Shown here in pieces: positions 54,176 through 63,534 of a DNA stretch of 64,000 bases; position 1 is the stretch's first letter; each line of letters opens with the position of its first letter. The translations under genes and the position numbers were made by a program. The DNA lies in contig NZ_KB906679.1 in assembly GCF_000381545.1 (NCBI RefSeq), forward strand, positions 148,582 to 212,581, given 5' to 3'. This DNA comes from Rhodonellum psychrophilum GCM71 = DSM 17998 (GTDB lineage Bacteria > Bacteroidota > Bacteroidia > Cytophagales > Cyclobacteriaceae). The notes under the pieces are model-generated. The model searched no databases. It was not told the origin of the DNA and saw nothing but the letters and a program-made list of their open reading frames with translations.

Positions 54176-54349
54176 TTAAACCCGTGTTTTGCATTGCCAA
54201 TTCTATTTCAGGATATGATTTTTTAATAATCGGTCATTTGTATATTATTTTAGAGTTTGATCTATAGGCAATATACTTATTCTCCCAAAAGTCTGATTGT
54301 CCTTCAGTTTCAACCTTATCAGTTAACCAAACAAATATTTCAAATCTAA
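54176..54349 (+). repeat. 174-bp dispersed repeat, copy R19 (forward, diverged)
   Basis: Starts TTAAACCCGTGTTTTGCATT and retains TTCTCCCAAAAGTCTGATTG and CTTCAGTTTCAACCTTATC; its right end is worn and fuses with R20. Confidence 0.7.
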
Positions 54350-54519
54350 CCCGTTTTATGCATTACGAACTCAATTCAATATTGTGATTTACTGATAATC
54401 AATTAGTTGTTGACTATTTTTGACTTCACCCTATTGCTGTCAGGAATTAGTCTCCCAATAAGTTGATTTTCTTGCCGTTTCGATCTCATTTGGAAACGGA
54501 ATGCATATTTGGGATTTAA
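54347..54519 (+). repeat. 174-bp dispersed repeat, copy R20 (forward)
   Basis: Starts TAACCCGTTTTATGCATTAC, middle CCCTATTGCTGTCAGGAATT and AGTCTCCCAATAAGTTG, ends GGAATGCATATTTGGGATTTAA. Almost identical to R22 over its length, suggesting a recent duplication or spread. Confidence 0.9.
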
Positions 54520-54660
54520 TGTAGTCTCTTGCCTTCATTTGGTTTCGTATTGTATTCTTCTTGCCAAAAAAAGAAAGGGAAGCTCCGTAAAGTTTTTTAT
54601 CTAACAATCTTCAAGAATTGATAAAGTACAGCACATCCATAAAAAGTGAATAAAAAAAAA

Positions 54661-54691
54661 GAAGAGTCCAAATTCACAATTTGGACTCTTC
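54661..54691 (-). terminator. Strong hairpin with T-run, terminator of the leftward AztD-like gene
   Basis: GAAGAGTCCAAATT (54661-54674) pairs perfectly with AATTTGGACTCTTC (54678-54691) around CAC, next to an A-run on the + strand, which is a T-run in leftward transcripts. Repeat R21 lies between the gene's stop and this terminator, so the repeat is part of the transcribed 3' region. Confidence 0.85.
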
Positions 54692-54700
54692 TGTTGGGAT

Positions 54701-54874
54701 TTAACCCGTTTTATGCATTAAGAACTCAATTCAATAGCATAATGAACTGATGTTGAAATATTTGCTGATTGTTTTTGACTTCAGTCTATTCGTGTCAGGA
54801 ATTATTCTTCCAATAGGCTGATTTTCTTTCAGTTTAAATCCCATTTGGAAACTTATTGCATATTTCGGGTTTAA
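54701..54874 (+). repeat. 174-bp dispersed repeat, copy R21 (forward)
   Basis: Starts TTAACCCGTTTTATGCATTA, middle CAGTCTATTCGTGTCAGGAA and TTATTCTTCCAATAGGCTG, ends ACTTATTGCATATTTCGGGTTTAA. It lies inside the 3' untranslated region of the leftward gene, transcribed in the antisense orientation. Confidence 0.9.
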
Positions 54875-54880
54875 ATCCGC

Positions 54881-56143
54881 TTAATTCGTTTGAAAGCCAA
54901 CCCTCATGAAACGAGAAGCTGGAGCATTCAAAGTCATTTTCTTGACTGAATTTAGATTGTTTAGGTCCAAAACATTGATCTCGGTTCGGGATGGGCTCAA
55001 TACATAAAGGTACTTTTCCGAACTTGTCAAAACGGGAGGGAGCTCATCCATCATTCTGTAAAATAGGGCATCATCCGTAGCTTTTCTTGCGGACTCATCC
55101 TGACCTGTGGACGCAAGGAGTAATGTCGATTGCGCAATGGAAGTTCCGGTGGCACTTTCTAAAACTTTTACAAGATTGCTCTTGCTTTGGATGATCAGTT
55201 TAGAACCATCAGCACTGAAGAAATAGGCGCTTACATCATCACCCGAATAAACATTTCGCATGGACTTGGCCGCTGGGTCGATGGCGAAAATTCCCTTGTT
55301 CCTAGACCAACCGTAAAATATGGCCGATTTGTCATTTCCCTTGATGGTGCCCATCCAATTGCCGGATCCAGCATCCATTGGGGATATGTTGTCAATTCTG
55401 AACAAGGCATCATTGGAACTGGCCACAAGAACGCCTTCGGTTCCGCCAAAGATGGCAAATTGGCCATTTGAAGCGTCTCCGTGTATACTGGTGACTTGGG
55501 CATTGTCGGATTCCGCGATGAGTTCACCGGTTGCTGAAAGGATTTTTATCGTTTGGGGAAGGGCCTTCGGTGCTTCAGGATCTGTGAATGTCACGGCTAA
55601 TTTGTTGCCGGCGAGCCAGGTAGCGGCGCCATGATGCACTCCGTTTTTCAAGTCTTTTAGAACAACAGGACTGAAGGACGGGGTTTCCATTGTGCTTTCC
55701 CTTGCCCAGGTAACCGATCCATCACCATCGTTGAAGATCACGATATTGCCGTTGGTGGCAGAAAAGTGCGTGGGTAATGGTGCCACGGCGGGATTGGCAA
55801 GCCATTTCATTTCGTATTCATGACCATGATCGGAATGGTTTTCGATACCTGTGTCAAAAAATTTGACTACGCCGTTGACCCGCTCGATTGAAGTGATATA
55901 TCGGCCACTTGAGCTCAGATAATTTGCACTTCCTGCTGAAAAGGCTGGGAGTGAAGGTGTTTTTGTTTCTCCTGTGATGGGATTGATCATGGATATATTC
56001 CCTGATTCATTCCAGGTCACAACCCTGATCCATTCGCTTTCCAGTGTTTCGAAAGTTGGCTGATCGATGATCGGAGCTTCCTTTTCCTCACAGGAATAGG
56101 CCAAAAGTGCCAAACCGATAAATGTAGTGTGTAGTTTTTTCAT
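54881..56143 (-). CDS. AztD-like zinc-binding beta-propeller lipoprotein
   Basis: 420 residues from the Met at 56143 (lipoprotein signal MKKLHTTFIGLALLAYSC); the extension to 56209 would cover the operator region. The text DTGIENHSDHGHEYEMKW, VIFNDGDGSVTWA and NGVHHGAATWL matches the AztD zinc chaperone family (DHGDH, FFDGDG, HHG), with clustered His residues as ligands. AztD passes zinc to an ABC receptor in other bacteria. Here it stands opposite a TonB receptor, so it may collect zinc at the periplasmic face. Blade repeats continue to the C-terminus. Confidence 0.78.
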   Translation of the reverse strand: MKKLHTTFIGLALLAYSCEEKEAPIIDQPTFETLESEWIRVVTWNESGNISMINPITGETKTPSLPAFSAGSANYLSSSGRYITSIERVNGVVKFFDTGIENHSDHGHEYEMKWLANPAVAPLPTHFSATNGNIVIFNDGDGSVTWARESTMETPSFSPVVLKDLKNGVHHGAATWLAGNKLAVTFTDPEAPKALPQTIKILSATGELIAESDNAQVTSIHGDASNGQFAIFGGTEGVLVASSNDALFRIDNISPMDAGSGNWMGTIKGNDKSAIFYGWSRNKGIFAIDPAAKSMRNVYSGDDVSAYFFSADGSKLIIQSKSNLVKVLESATGTSIAQSTLLLASTGQDESARKATDDALFYRMMDELPPVLTSSEKYLYVLSPSRTEINVLDLNNLNSVKKMTLNAPASRFMRVGFQTN

Positions 56144-56194
56144 TTGTGCTTTGAATTTTTCGATTTGCAAAACAACTACAGAAATCCCATATTT

Positions 56195-56229
56195 GCAATA
56201 ATGTTGCAATTAAAATGCAACAAAGTTGC
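56195..56229. promoter_or_regulatory. Two GCAAY-N3-GTTGC palindromes in the divergent zinc-locus promoter
   Basis: GCAATAATGTTGC (56195-56207, one change) and GCAACAAAGTTGC (56217-56229, perfect), with centres 22 bp apart, i.e. on the same DNA face. They sit between the leftward AztD-like gene and the rightward TonB receptor. Metal-responsive Zur/Fur-family repressors bind such dyads; a Zur-type site is inferred from the flanking genes. Confidence 0.65.
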
Positions 56230-56304
56230 AATAAGTGCCAAGGTACTTGGCGATTAAATTATCGAAACTTGGTTCTTTTCCCCATTCAATATTGCCCTTC
56301 CTCT

Positions 56305-58671
56305 ATGAATAGCGTGATCCTTTGGTCCTTTCTTGCCTTGTTTTCATTTTTCCCTGAAAATCTTTTTGCCCAAGAAATCAGGGTGGCGGGATTCGTTACG
56401 GACAGGAACAACCAACCGCTTCCCGCCATGATCGAGGTGAAAAATTCCTATTCGGACTCCATACGCACCAGATTTTTGGCGAATGAAAGGGGGGCATTTG
56501 AGGTGCTGATTTACAGGGATGAAGTATTGGTTTTCTCTCATCTGGGCTATGAAATTCAGGAGTTAACAGCATTTGCCGCATCCCCGGTTCGGATCAAAAT
56601 GTCCGAGTCGGTTACAGAATTGGAAGTTGCGGTAGTTTTCGGGGATCGGGCTGTCATAGGCAGCCGGGAAAGTTCAATGTCGGATTTGATTGTTTCCAAG
56701 GAAGAAATCCAAAATTCCCAAAGCCTCACCTTTGCCGGAGCACTGGAAAAGATTCCGGGAGTATCCTCCATAAACCTCGGCGTGGGTGTTGCAAAGCCAG
56801 TGATTCGCGGTTTGGGTTTCAATCGGATTTTGGTCAATGACAAAGGAATCAAGCAGGAAGGGCAGCAGTGGGGGGCGGACCATGGGCTGGAAATTGATGC
56901 ACACGATGTGGAACGGCTGGAAATCCTTAAAGGGCCGAATTCTTTGAAATATGGCCCTGACGCCATGGGGGGCGTCCTCAATATTCTTCCCGAACAGCCT
57001 CTTCACCGGGACGGGCTGGAGGGAGAGGCTTCCTTTGACCATCAGTCAAACAGTCAATATTTTGGTCAATCGGTGCATGTAAAGGGAAGAATTGACAATT
57101 GGTATTCCATGGGCCGATTGACGCACAGTTCACACGGAGATTATCAAGTCCCCGCTGAATCCTATGTTTACGCAGGGTATGTATTGCCGATTTTCAATGA
57201 ACGGCTCAAGAACACTGCGGGAAACGCACTTCATTTTTCGGCAACGGTCGGGAAAATCCTAAGTCACGGAAAATCGCAGGTAACGGTCTCCAGATTTGGT
57301 CAGCAAGCCGGGATATTCACCGGAGCGGTGGGTATTCCAACAGCATTCAGTTTGGAAGATGATGGCAATTCCAGGGATATCGGTCTCCCCAGACAACTCA
57401 ATACCCATTGGAAAGTGATCTCCAATACCCAATGGACAAGTGGCAATAGAGCCATGGAAATGGATCTCGGGTTTCAACGCAATATCCGGCATGAAGAATC
57501 ATTTCCCCACATCCATGGAGTAGGTCCTACTCCCTCGGGTAATCTGGCCTTGGGCTTGGATCTGAGCACTTTCACGGCAAATTATCGGGAAGTCTTGCAT
57601 CTCAACAAGGACACTCGCCTCAGTTATGGACTGATGGGACAGACCATGAGGAATGGCTATCAAGGATTTGAGTTTCTTCTTCCAGCATACAGCAGCCACC
57701 TGGCTGGAGTCTACCTGATCCTGAACCAATCCATTGAAGACCGCTTTCATTGGAATGCAGGACTGCGTTTGGATGGGAATATCCTGAATATTGAGGAACA
57801 CCTGCAAGCTGTTTACAACCGATTGGAACCAACCGGGGAATTTGATCAGCGAAATCCGGATGTCGAAAAAAGAACGTTGAGTCCCAGTTTTTCGGGAGGA
57901 ATTTCTTGGGAAATAAACCCCTCAAATAGCCTAAAAGTCAATTTTGGTTCAGGCGTACGTTTTCCAACGCCCATCGAACTTGCCTCCAATGGCATCCACC
58001 ATGGGAATTTTCGCCATGAAATAGGTGACAAAAATCTGGTCACGGAAAGGAGTTACCAAATTGATTTGTCCTATGGATGGTCAAGTGAGAATTTTTCGTT
58101 TGGAATTTCTCCATTCGGCTCGGTTTATCGTGGATATATTTATCTCGCGCCAAGTGGTCGTTTTTCGCCTTTGCCCGGCTCAAGTACCCTGTGGGAATAC
58201 AAGCAGGACGATGCCACATTTTTTGGAGGAGAATTTTCAGCTGCTTACAAAAGCCCATTTCATGTTGATTTCAGGCTGGGAATGGATTATGTGTGGAACT
58301 ACAATTTGGTTTCCAATCTTCCTTTGCCGCTGACGCCACCATTTTCGCTGCTCTCAGGCATCACTTACAAGAGAGATGTGAAAATAGGGATACTTGAAAA
58401 AATTGTATTGGAATTGGATTTCAGGCAGGTAGCTGCACAAAATATGGTGGCAAGAAACGAAAGAACAACAGCAGGTTCCCAATTGATAGACCTGACCATG
58501 AGGGCTTCCATCAAACTGGGAAAAAATCCATTGGAGATAAATTTCGGGGTAAAAAACCTGACCCATCAAAGCTATTTCAACCATCTGAGCAGGTACCGCC
58601 TGATCAATATTCCGGAGCCTGGCCGAAATTTTATCGTCGGCCTATCCATTCCCTTTATGAATATACATTAA
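56305..58671 (+). CDS. TonB-dependent receptor, ZnuD-like metal transporter
   Basis: 788 residues from the ATG at 56305 (signal MNSVILWSFLALFSFFPENLFAQ); the frame upstream covers the operator. A carboxypeptidase-like domain (VAGFVTDRNNQPLPAMIEVKN) precedes the plug (SQSLTFAGALEKIPGVSSINLGVGVAKPVIRGLGFNRILVNDKGIKQEGQQWGADHGLEIDAHDVERLEILKGPNSLKYG) and the barrel, which ends in a C-terminal strand. IRGLGFNRILV and DHGLE segments are those of ZnuD-type metal receptors. It imports a metal (probably zinc) across the outer membrane. Confidence 0.88.
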   Translation: MNSVILWSFLALFSFFPENLFAQEIRVAGFVTDRNNQPLPAMIEVKNSYSDSIRTRFLANERGAFEVLIYRDEVLVFSHLGYEIQELTAFAASPVRIKMSESVTELEVAVVFGDRAVIGSRESSMSDLIVSKEEIQNSQSLTFAGALEKIPGVSSINLGVGVAKPVIRGLGFNRILVNDKGIKQEGQQWGADHGLEIDAHDVERLEILKGPNSLKYGPDAMGGVLNILPEQPLHRDGLEGEASFDHQSNSQYFGQSVHVKGRIDNWYSMGRLTHSSHGDYQVPAESYVYAGYVLPIFNERLKNTAGNALHFSATVGKILSHGKSQVTVSRFGQQAGIFTGAVGIPTAFSLEDDGNSRDIGLPRQLNTHWKVISNTQWTSGNRAMEMDLGFQRNIRHEESFPHIHGVGPTPSGNLALGLDLSTFTANYREVLHLNKDTRLSYGLMGQTMRNGYQGFEFLLPAYSSHLAGVYLILNQSIEDRFHWNAGLRLDGNILNIEEHLQAVYNRLEPTGEFDQRNPDVEKRTLSPSFSGGISWEINPSNSLKVNFGSGVRFPTPIELASNGIHHGNFRHEIGDKNLVTERSYQIDLSYGWSSENFSFGISPFGSVYRGYIYLAPSGRFSPLPGSSTLWEYKQDDATFFGGEFSAAYKSPFHVDFRLGMDYVWNYNLVSNLPLPLTPPFSLLSGITYKRDVKIGILEKIVLELDFRQVAAQNMVARNERTTAGSQLIDLTMRASIKLGKNPLEINFGVKNLTHQSYFNHLSRYRLINIPEPGRNFIVGLSIPFMNIH

Positions 58672-58680
58672 CAAACCAAT

Positions 58681-59598
58681 ATGAAATACAAAGCACTTAT
58701 CATTCTCGTATTCGCCCTAGTGGCGTCCTTCTCCTCTTGCAATGAAAATGAAAAACCGGTGGATCTGGAGGCTCCTGTCATTGGCGCCCTGACTGCCGGT
58801 CAATCCATTCAGCCTTCGCCCGGCATGTTGGTTGGACCTTTGGAAGAATCAGTGATGGTCAATTTTAAAGTCACGGATTCTTCCGGAATCAAAGAAATTT
58901 TATTGGATATCCACGGTGGGTTTGACGGACATTCCCATGGCAGGTTGAGCAATTCTTTTGAACGGCTCAATATCAGGCAGATCTTTAGCAGTACGGCATC
59001 GAATCCAAACCTGAGAATACCCAAAGGTTCACCGGAAGTGATCATTGATGCCCACAGGATCTCTTGGACAGGTTCCAACGCTGCTGTGGTAGGCAACTTA
59101 CTCGCAGGTCCCTATCACATTACCATTTCTGCCACAGATCTGGAGGGAAACCAAAGTGGATTTGCCGATGGCTCCAACTACCACACCACTTTCTACATTC
59201 AGCGCCCGTATGCCCCCTTGCTCCAATTGGTCAGGGCTGAAAATGGGGGTTTGGTGGCTTCAGCAGGTCAGAACCTGAAAATTGAGGGATCGGTCTTGGT
59301 CACCAACGATCCAATTTCCACCCCCTTGAAATTCATTTGGGTACGGCTTTCCAATCAAGATAACCTGGATGAAAAAATATCGGAAAGTACCTTTGGCGAA
59401 GCCATGGTGGGAGAATCAAGCTGGAGGAATTTGAAAGGAGAACCGTTGTTTGCCACCGATAAATTTGACTTGGGAAGCTTGCTTGCTAAAAATTCAATAC
59501 AAATCCCAACTGGGCAATCAAAATTGACCTTGATCATTTGGGCAGAAGATACAGCCGGAAATGTCACCCGTGAAGCCATTCCGATCCATGTAAATTAG
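58681..59598 (+). CDS. DUF4625 lipoprotein, metal-locus partner
   Basis: 305 residues. Signal MKYKALIILVFALVASFSSC with lipobox Cys20. Two Ig-like beta domains: one with IHGGFDGHSHGRLSN (His-rich loop) at about 82-96, the other near 200-300 (FIWVRLSNQDNLDEKI, LTLIIWAEDTAGNVTREAIPI). This is the DUF4625 family that sits next to zinc-type TonB receptors. It lies 9 bp after the receptor, so it is co-transcribed. The His-rich loop may hold metal; its role is unproven. Confidence 0.85.
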   Translation: MKYKALIILVFALVASFSSCNENEKPVDLEAPVIGALTAGQSIQPSPGMLVGPLEESVMVNFKVTDSSGIKEILLDIHGGFDGHSHGRLSNSFERLNIRQIFSSTASNPNLRIPKGSPEVIIDAHRISWTGSNAAVVGNLLAGPYHITISATDLEGNQSGFADGSNYHTTFYIQRPYAPLLQLVRAENGGLVASAGQNLKIEGSVLVTNDPISTPLKFIWVRLSNQDNLDEKISESTFGEAMVGESSWRNLKGEPLFATDKFDLGSLLAKNSIQIPTGQSKLTLIIWAEDTAGNVTREAIPIHVN

Positions 59599-59632
59599 GT
59601 GGAATTGCCTGCGTTTGCTTGGCAAACCCTTT

Positions 59633-59806
59633 TTAACCCGTTTTATACATTACGAACTCAATTCAATATTGTGATTCACTGATGTTCAATTAGTTGTTGA
59701 CTATTTTTAACTTCACCCTATTGCTGTCAGGAATTAGTCTCCCAATAAGTTGATTTTCTTGCAGTTTCGATCTCATTTGGAAACGGAATGCATATTTGGG
59801 ATTTAA
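59633..59806 (+). repeat. 174-bp dispersed repeat, copy R22 (forward)
   Basis: Starts TTAACCCGTTTTATACATTA, with CCCTATTGCTGTCAGGAATT and GGAATGCATATTTGGGATTTAA, nearly identical to R20. It lies just after the zinc operon. Confidence 0.9.
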
Positions 59807-60262
59807 GGCTCAGGAACCTAAAAAAAATAATCTTCAAAGAGGGGAGTCCGATCCTGTTTCCCGAATTGGAATGCCAGGCAACTACATGATTTGAAGGGGG
59901 AATTCTTCCGTTTTGGGGTCAAGATATATTTATTGTCATCTGACTGGAAGATCCAATCGGGAGTTTTCGAAATCACTGTTCCATGACTTGGGTCCATTTC
60001 CAAGAGGAGGGGCTTCTTCCGGAAATGTGGCAGATACAATTCAACCGAACATCCTCTTCTTTTTGCAACTGCTTTTGGATGAAATCAATCGAAGGTTTTG
60101 AAAAAAACAGATTCCCTCATATACATTCTAAATGGGATTGAAAATGCAAGGAGAATTTTATTTCAAAGAGTATGGGATTCAAAAATAAAATTTATATTTA
60201 AATCCCCGGCTGAGAGGGTGTTTTTCCGGTGATTTAAATATTGATGAAGCCATTCTAAGAAT
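59807..60262. other. Spacer before the LRR gene; possible decayed gene
   Basis: The leftward frame over about 59820-60039 reads YLPHFRKKPLLLEMDPSHGT then VISKTPDWIFQSDDNKYILT, protein-like but without a recognised family. I do not call it. The right part should hold the promoter of the LRR gene. Confidence 0.3.
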
Positions 60263-62116
60263 ATGAAGAAAATTCTTTTTTTGTTTGTCGCAACTGCTTT
60301 TCTGATGAGTTGTCAAAATGAAGATGATATCCACCAGCCCGACCTTCCACCAGCCCCCACCAATGGAGGAATAGACTTCTACGACCTGAAGGAATTCAGG
60401 GTCACCTTGGCTGGTGATGATTTGAAACCAGACGAAACAGGTACTTGGTCGATCCACAGTGGGATGGTGGATGATAAAGTTTCATTTAACAATGTACACG
60501 ATCCAAAAACCATCTTCAATGGCCTTCCGGGGGAGGAATACAAATTGCTTTGGCAGGTGAAAATGGGATCCAAGACCACCACGGATACCGTCAAAGTCCA
60601 TTTTTCTCCACTTAAAACAGAGATTCTGGATGATAGCCATGAACATTACCAAACAAGGTTGAGGCTTCTGGCGAAGTCCTATGACAAAGGGAAGTGGACA
60701 GTTGAGGGAAACTACCTTCAGATCATTGGGCAAAGTCACGGAGGCTTATGGTTACCCGATGAGGAGTCTGCTTATATTACTTTTTATGGTTTTGAAAACA
60801 CCGAATATAAAATCACTTGGACAACATGGTATGGCAGTAAATCAGCATCGGAGACAATTGTGTTCAAATCGGGCGAATACCAGCAAGATGAAGCCCTGGA
60901 AGATTTGGGCAAACTCTATTCACCGTCCTATTTCAAACGGAACGAAGCGGGGGATGTGACCGAATTAGTGATGAATGGTGATGGCTACGGGTGGATGTTC
61001 AGTTACGAGGATCAATTTCCTGCATTGAAGGCATTGAAGCATCTTACCAAGTTGGAACTTGGAGGCAATCTACTGGAAGTCTTCCCGAGCGTTATTTCGG
61101 CACATTATCACAAGTTGGAATATTTAAACCTTTCACACGCCCAATTTACCAGTATCGCTGATGATTTTGGGAATTTGGTGGAACTTGACACCTTGATCTT
61201 GAGTACGCTGAACGTGGCATCTCTCCCGGAGAGCTTTGGGGAATTGACTAAATTAAGGTTTCTCGACATGTCAGGGATGGGGCTTAAAAGTTTGCCCGAA
61301 AGCTTCAGTAACCTCACCAGCCTCAATTACCTAAACATGGAACTGAACCAAATCGAAAAATTACCGGAACAAATCGGCAATTTGAAAAATCTGGAAACAT
61401 TTAGAGGTCCTGTATTGTCTCAAAACATCCCAAACTCCTTTTCTGGCCTGTCAAATCTGGAATTTTGTTTCTTTACGGTAACGTCCAAGCCTGCTGCCCT
61501 GCCAGTTGATTTTGGTAGGCTCGCAAATCTCGAGACACTTTGGTTATCTGGGGATTATCGAGTTCTCCCGGAAAGCTTTTCCGACCTTTCCAATTTGAAG
61601 GACCTAAGCATCCGATATGGAAGTGGAGTAAGCAGTCTTCCGGAGAATTTTGGGAATTTGGTCAGCCTAAACAGGCTAAATATTGTAGTGAGGCTAAAGG
61701 AATTGCCGGCATCTTTTACAGATTTGGCGAGTTTAAAAAATCTTATCATTCATGGAGAATTGGATAACCTCCCATCCGATATTGGTAAAATGGCCAACTT
61801 GGAAATATTGAGCGCCGGTCATGTGAAATTGAAAGCAATTCCCGAAAGCATCGGTCAACTCAAAAAGTTAGAGGAGCTCATGCTTTCTACGAATGAAATC
61901 GCCAGTGTTCCGGCCAGCATCGGGAATCTGTCCAAACTTACCTTATTGAATCTGAGCAGGAATAAGATAACACGCTTTCCACCAAGCATCGCAAATTTGG
62001 CATATACCCTTAGGTATTTGGGTATAAACGGCAATGATTACCCCGAGGAGGAGTTGAAATTTCTGATGGATAACCTCCCCAACACAACAATCACCACAAG
62101 GCAAGAAGGAGATTGA
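60263..62116 (+). CDS. Leucine-rich-repeat surface lipoprotein
   Basis: 617 residues. Signal MKKILFLFVATAFLMSC (Cys17). An N-terminal PKD-like part (about 25-215) is followed by about 16 leucine-rich repeats of 22-24 residues (e.g. LPESFGNLTSLNYLNMELNQIEKLPEQIGNLKNLE) from about 250 to 600. LRR lipoproteins of this kind mediate surface contacts. The final repeats end in a short tail. It is a single gene. Confidence 0.9.
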   Translation: MKKILFLFVATAFLMSCQNEDDIHQPDLPPAPTNGGIDFYDLKEFRVTLAGDDLKPDETGTWSIHSGMVDDKVSFNNVHDPKTIFNGLPGEEYKLLWQVKMGSKTTTDTVKVHFSPLKTEILDDSHEHYQTRLRLLAKSYDKGKWTVEGNYLQIIGQSHGGLWLPDEESAYITFYGFENTEYKITWTTWYGSKSASETIVFKSGEYQQDEALEDLGKLYSPSYFKRNEAGDVTELVMNGDGYGWMFSYEDQFPALKALKHLTKLELGGNLLEVFPSVISAHYHKLEYLNLSHAQFTSIADDFGNLVELDTLILSTLNVASLPESFGELTKLRFLDMSGMGLKSLPESFSNLTSLNYLNMELNQIEKLPEQIGNLKNLETFRGPVLSQNIPNSFSGLSNLEFCFFTVTSKPAALPVDFGRLANLETLWLSGDYRVLPESFSDLSNLKDLSIRYGSGVSSLPENFGNLVSLNRLNIVVRLKELPASFTDLASLKNLIIHGELDNLPSDIGKMANLEILSAGHVKLKAIPESIGQLKKLEELMLSTNEIASVPASIGNLSKLTLLNLSRNKITRFPPSIANLAYTLRYLGINGNDYPEEELKFLMDNLPNTTITTRQEGD

Positions 62117-62792
62117 TCCGCAAATATTCCTGAATGTCAATGGACAGGAGTAGGGATAGCCGCGGAGTGCTGAGCGCTTGATCAGCCAGAACTTTGTGCT
62201 CAGGTAAAAACCATGTTCTTTTCAAGTTTCACAAGTGGTATTTTGATTTGAAACAGGCAACTGGACAAAGACTTGAATTGGGAGGTTTCATCCAAATTCA
62301 AGTCGTGGTAAAGTGATGAAGGCATCTAAATCCCAATGGTCATTTTTCCGCCATTTTCCCCACTGATGGAGAAGGGGGATATTGGCCACAAAAGACAAGG
62401 GCTGATAAAAAAATCGGGGAAGGATCCCTTTAGGAAAACCCTGTTTTTGGATAGGGCAAAGCCGCCCCCTGACATGTGGAAGGAAGTCCGCATTTTTTGC
62501 ATGGATCCTCATTGATAAGCGGAAATGGAACAGGACTGAGATTAAAAAACACCTATTGGTTGGGGTGGCTGCATGCGCCTTATCATCAGGAATGTATCGC
62601 TTGGAAAGGGCATGACAAATGAAAAGCAAAACTTGAGGAAGAGGGATTGAGGAAGAAGTTGAAGGTCATCCAGTCTCCGTGCGGGAAGACAATCTGGCAA
62701 ACAGCCAAACCTTGTGCTCTTAGAAGTTCTGCTGCATTTTGAACGATGGAAATATACAAATGAAGGTCAAGATATCTCCGTTGCGGGATGAT
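62117..62792. other. Gene-poor stretch
   Basis: A leftward 113-residue frame (62288-62629) lacks any signature, so it is not called. CCGCGGAGTGCTGAGCGCTT at 62160-62179 includes the short dyad AGTGCTGAGCGCT. Nothing else is recognised. Confidence 0.3.
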
Positions 62793-63305
62793 TTACTCCG
62801 CTTTATGGGTCAAAATCCGCACAGTGACAAGCAATTGCCCCAAATGTCTTTGTGCATGTTCGGCCGCATGAAACAACAATCCACCTACGGTAGACGGTAG
62901 TTGGGCCCTACCTACACCTCGCGGATCGGTCAAGGTATCGGTATTTATTTGTGCGATTAAATGGAGGAATTCAACAATCTGAAGATCTAAATCCCTCAAT
63001 AGCGTTTGGGAGGTGAATTCTAAATCTGGTTTCCCTTCTTTTTGTAAATAACCCAATTGTTGACCGCTTAATGTTTCCCCTTTTGCATAAGTGGCCATGC
63101 GGTCCATTACACCTGGGATATGTTGCAGATGAAAGGCGACACTGGCCATGCCGAAGGGTTTTTCCCAGAGCAGGTCAGAAGGAAATTCTCTTATCAGTTC
63201 ATGTATTTCCTCATGGGCTTGCAAGATGGCGTGGACCACGGGCTGCAATAGCCGCGGATAGCCTTCAATATTGCCTCTAAGCCAAACTTCTGGTTGTTTT
63301 TTCAT
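62793..63305 (-). CDS. DinB-family protein
   Basis: 170 residues, a four-helix bundle. FHLQHIPGVMDRMATYA (His59 and His62) and HAAEHAQRHLGQLLVTV near residue 148 are the metal-binding His positions of the DinB/YfiT family. Members bind Zn or Ni and are often thiol-transferase-like or of unknown role. It is a single gene, with R23 in its upstream region. Confidence 0.88.
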   Translation of the reverse strand: MKKQPEVWLRGNIEGYPRLLQPVVHAILQAHEEIHELIREFPSDLLWEKPFGMASVAFHLQHIPGVMDRMATYAKGETLSGQQLGYLQKEGKPDLEFTSQTLLRDLDLQIVEFLHLIAQINTDTLTDPRGVGRAQLPSTVGGLLFHAAEHAQRHLGQLLVTVRILTHKAE

Positions 63306-63315
63306 CGTCTGATTC

Positions 63316-63491
63316 TTAAAAACCTGTTTTACGCATTCGCAATTCTATTCCGACCTGAAATTGCTTAATAATCTTCAATTGTTTCCAAATTTTGACCTCG
63401 CCAAATCAAAAATCTGCGTTATTATCCAATTAATCTGATTTTTTCGCAGTTAAAGCCTTATCAGGAAGCCTATTCCAGACTTCGGTTTTAA
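63316..63491 (+). repeat. 174-bp dispersed repeat, copy R23 (forward, diverged)
   Basis: TTAAAAACCTGTTTTACGCA, then CCGACCTGAAATTGCTTAAT (subtype B), TAATCTGATTTTTTCGCAG, and ends ACTTCGGTTTTAA. The internal part is strongly changed. Confidence 0.65.
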
Positions 63492-63534
63492 TGTTTGACA
63501 AGTTGGTCTAAGATACTCATGGTTTCTTTTTTTA

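Noticed and set aside
53833..54874. CRISPR array
   Set aside because: Copies are about 170 bp long, of unequal spacing and in the same and opposite orientations elsewhere; there are no short repeats with unique spacers and no cas genes.
62288..62629. 113-residue leftward ORF
   Set aside because: No domain, no ribosome site and no neighbour to support it; left as unassigned.
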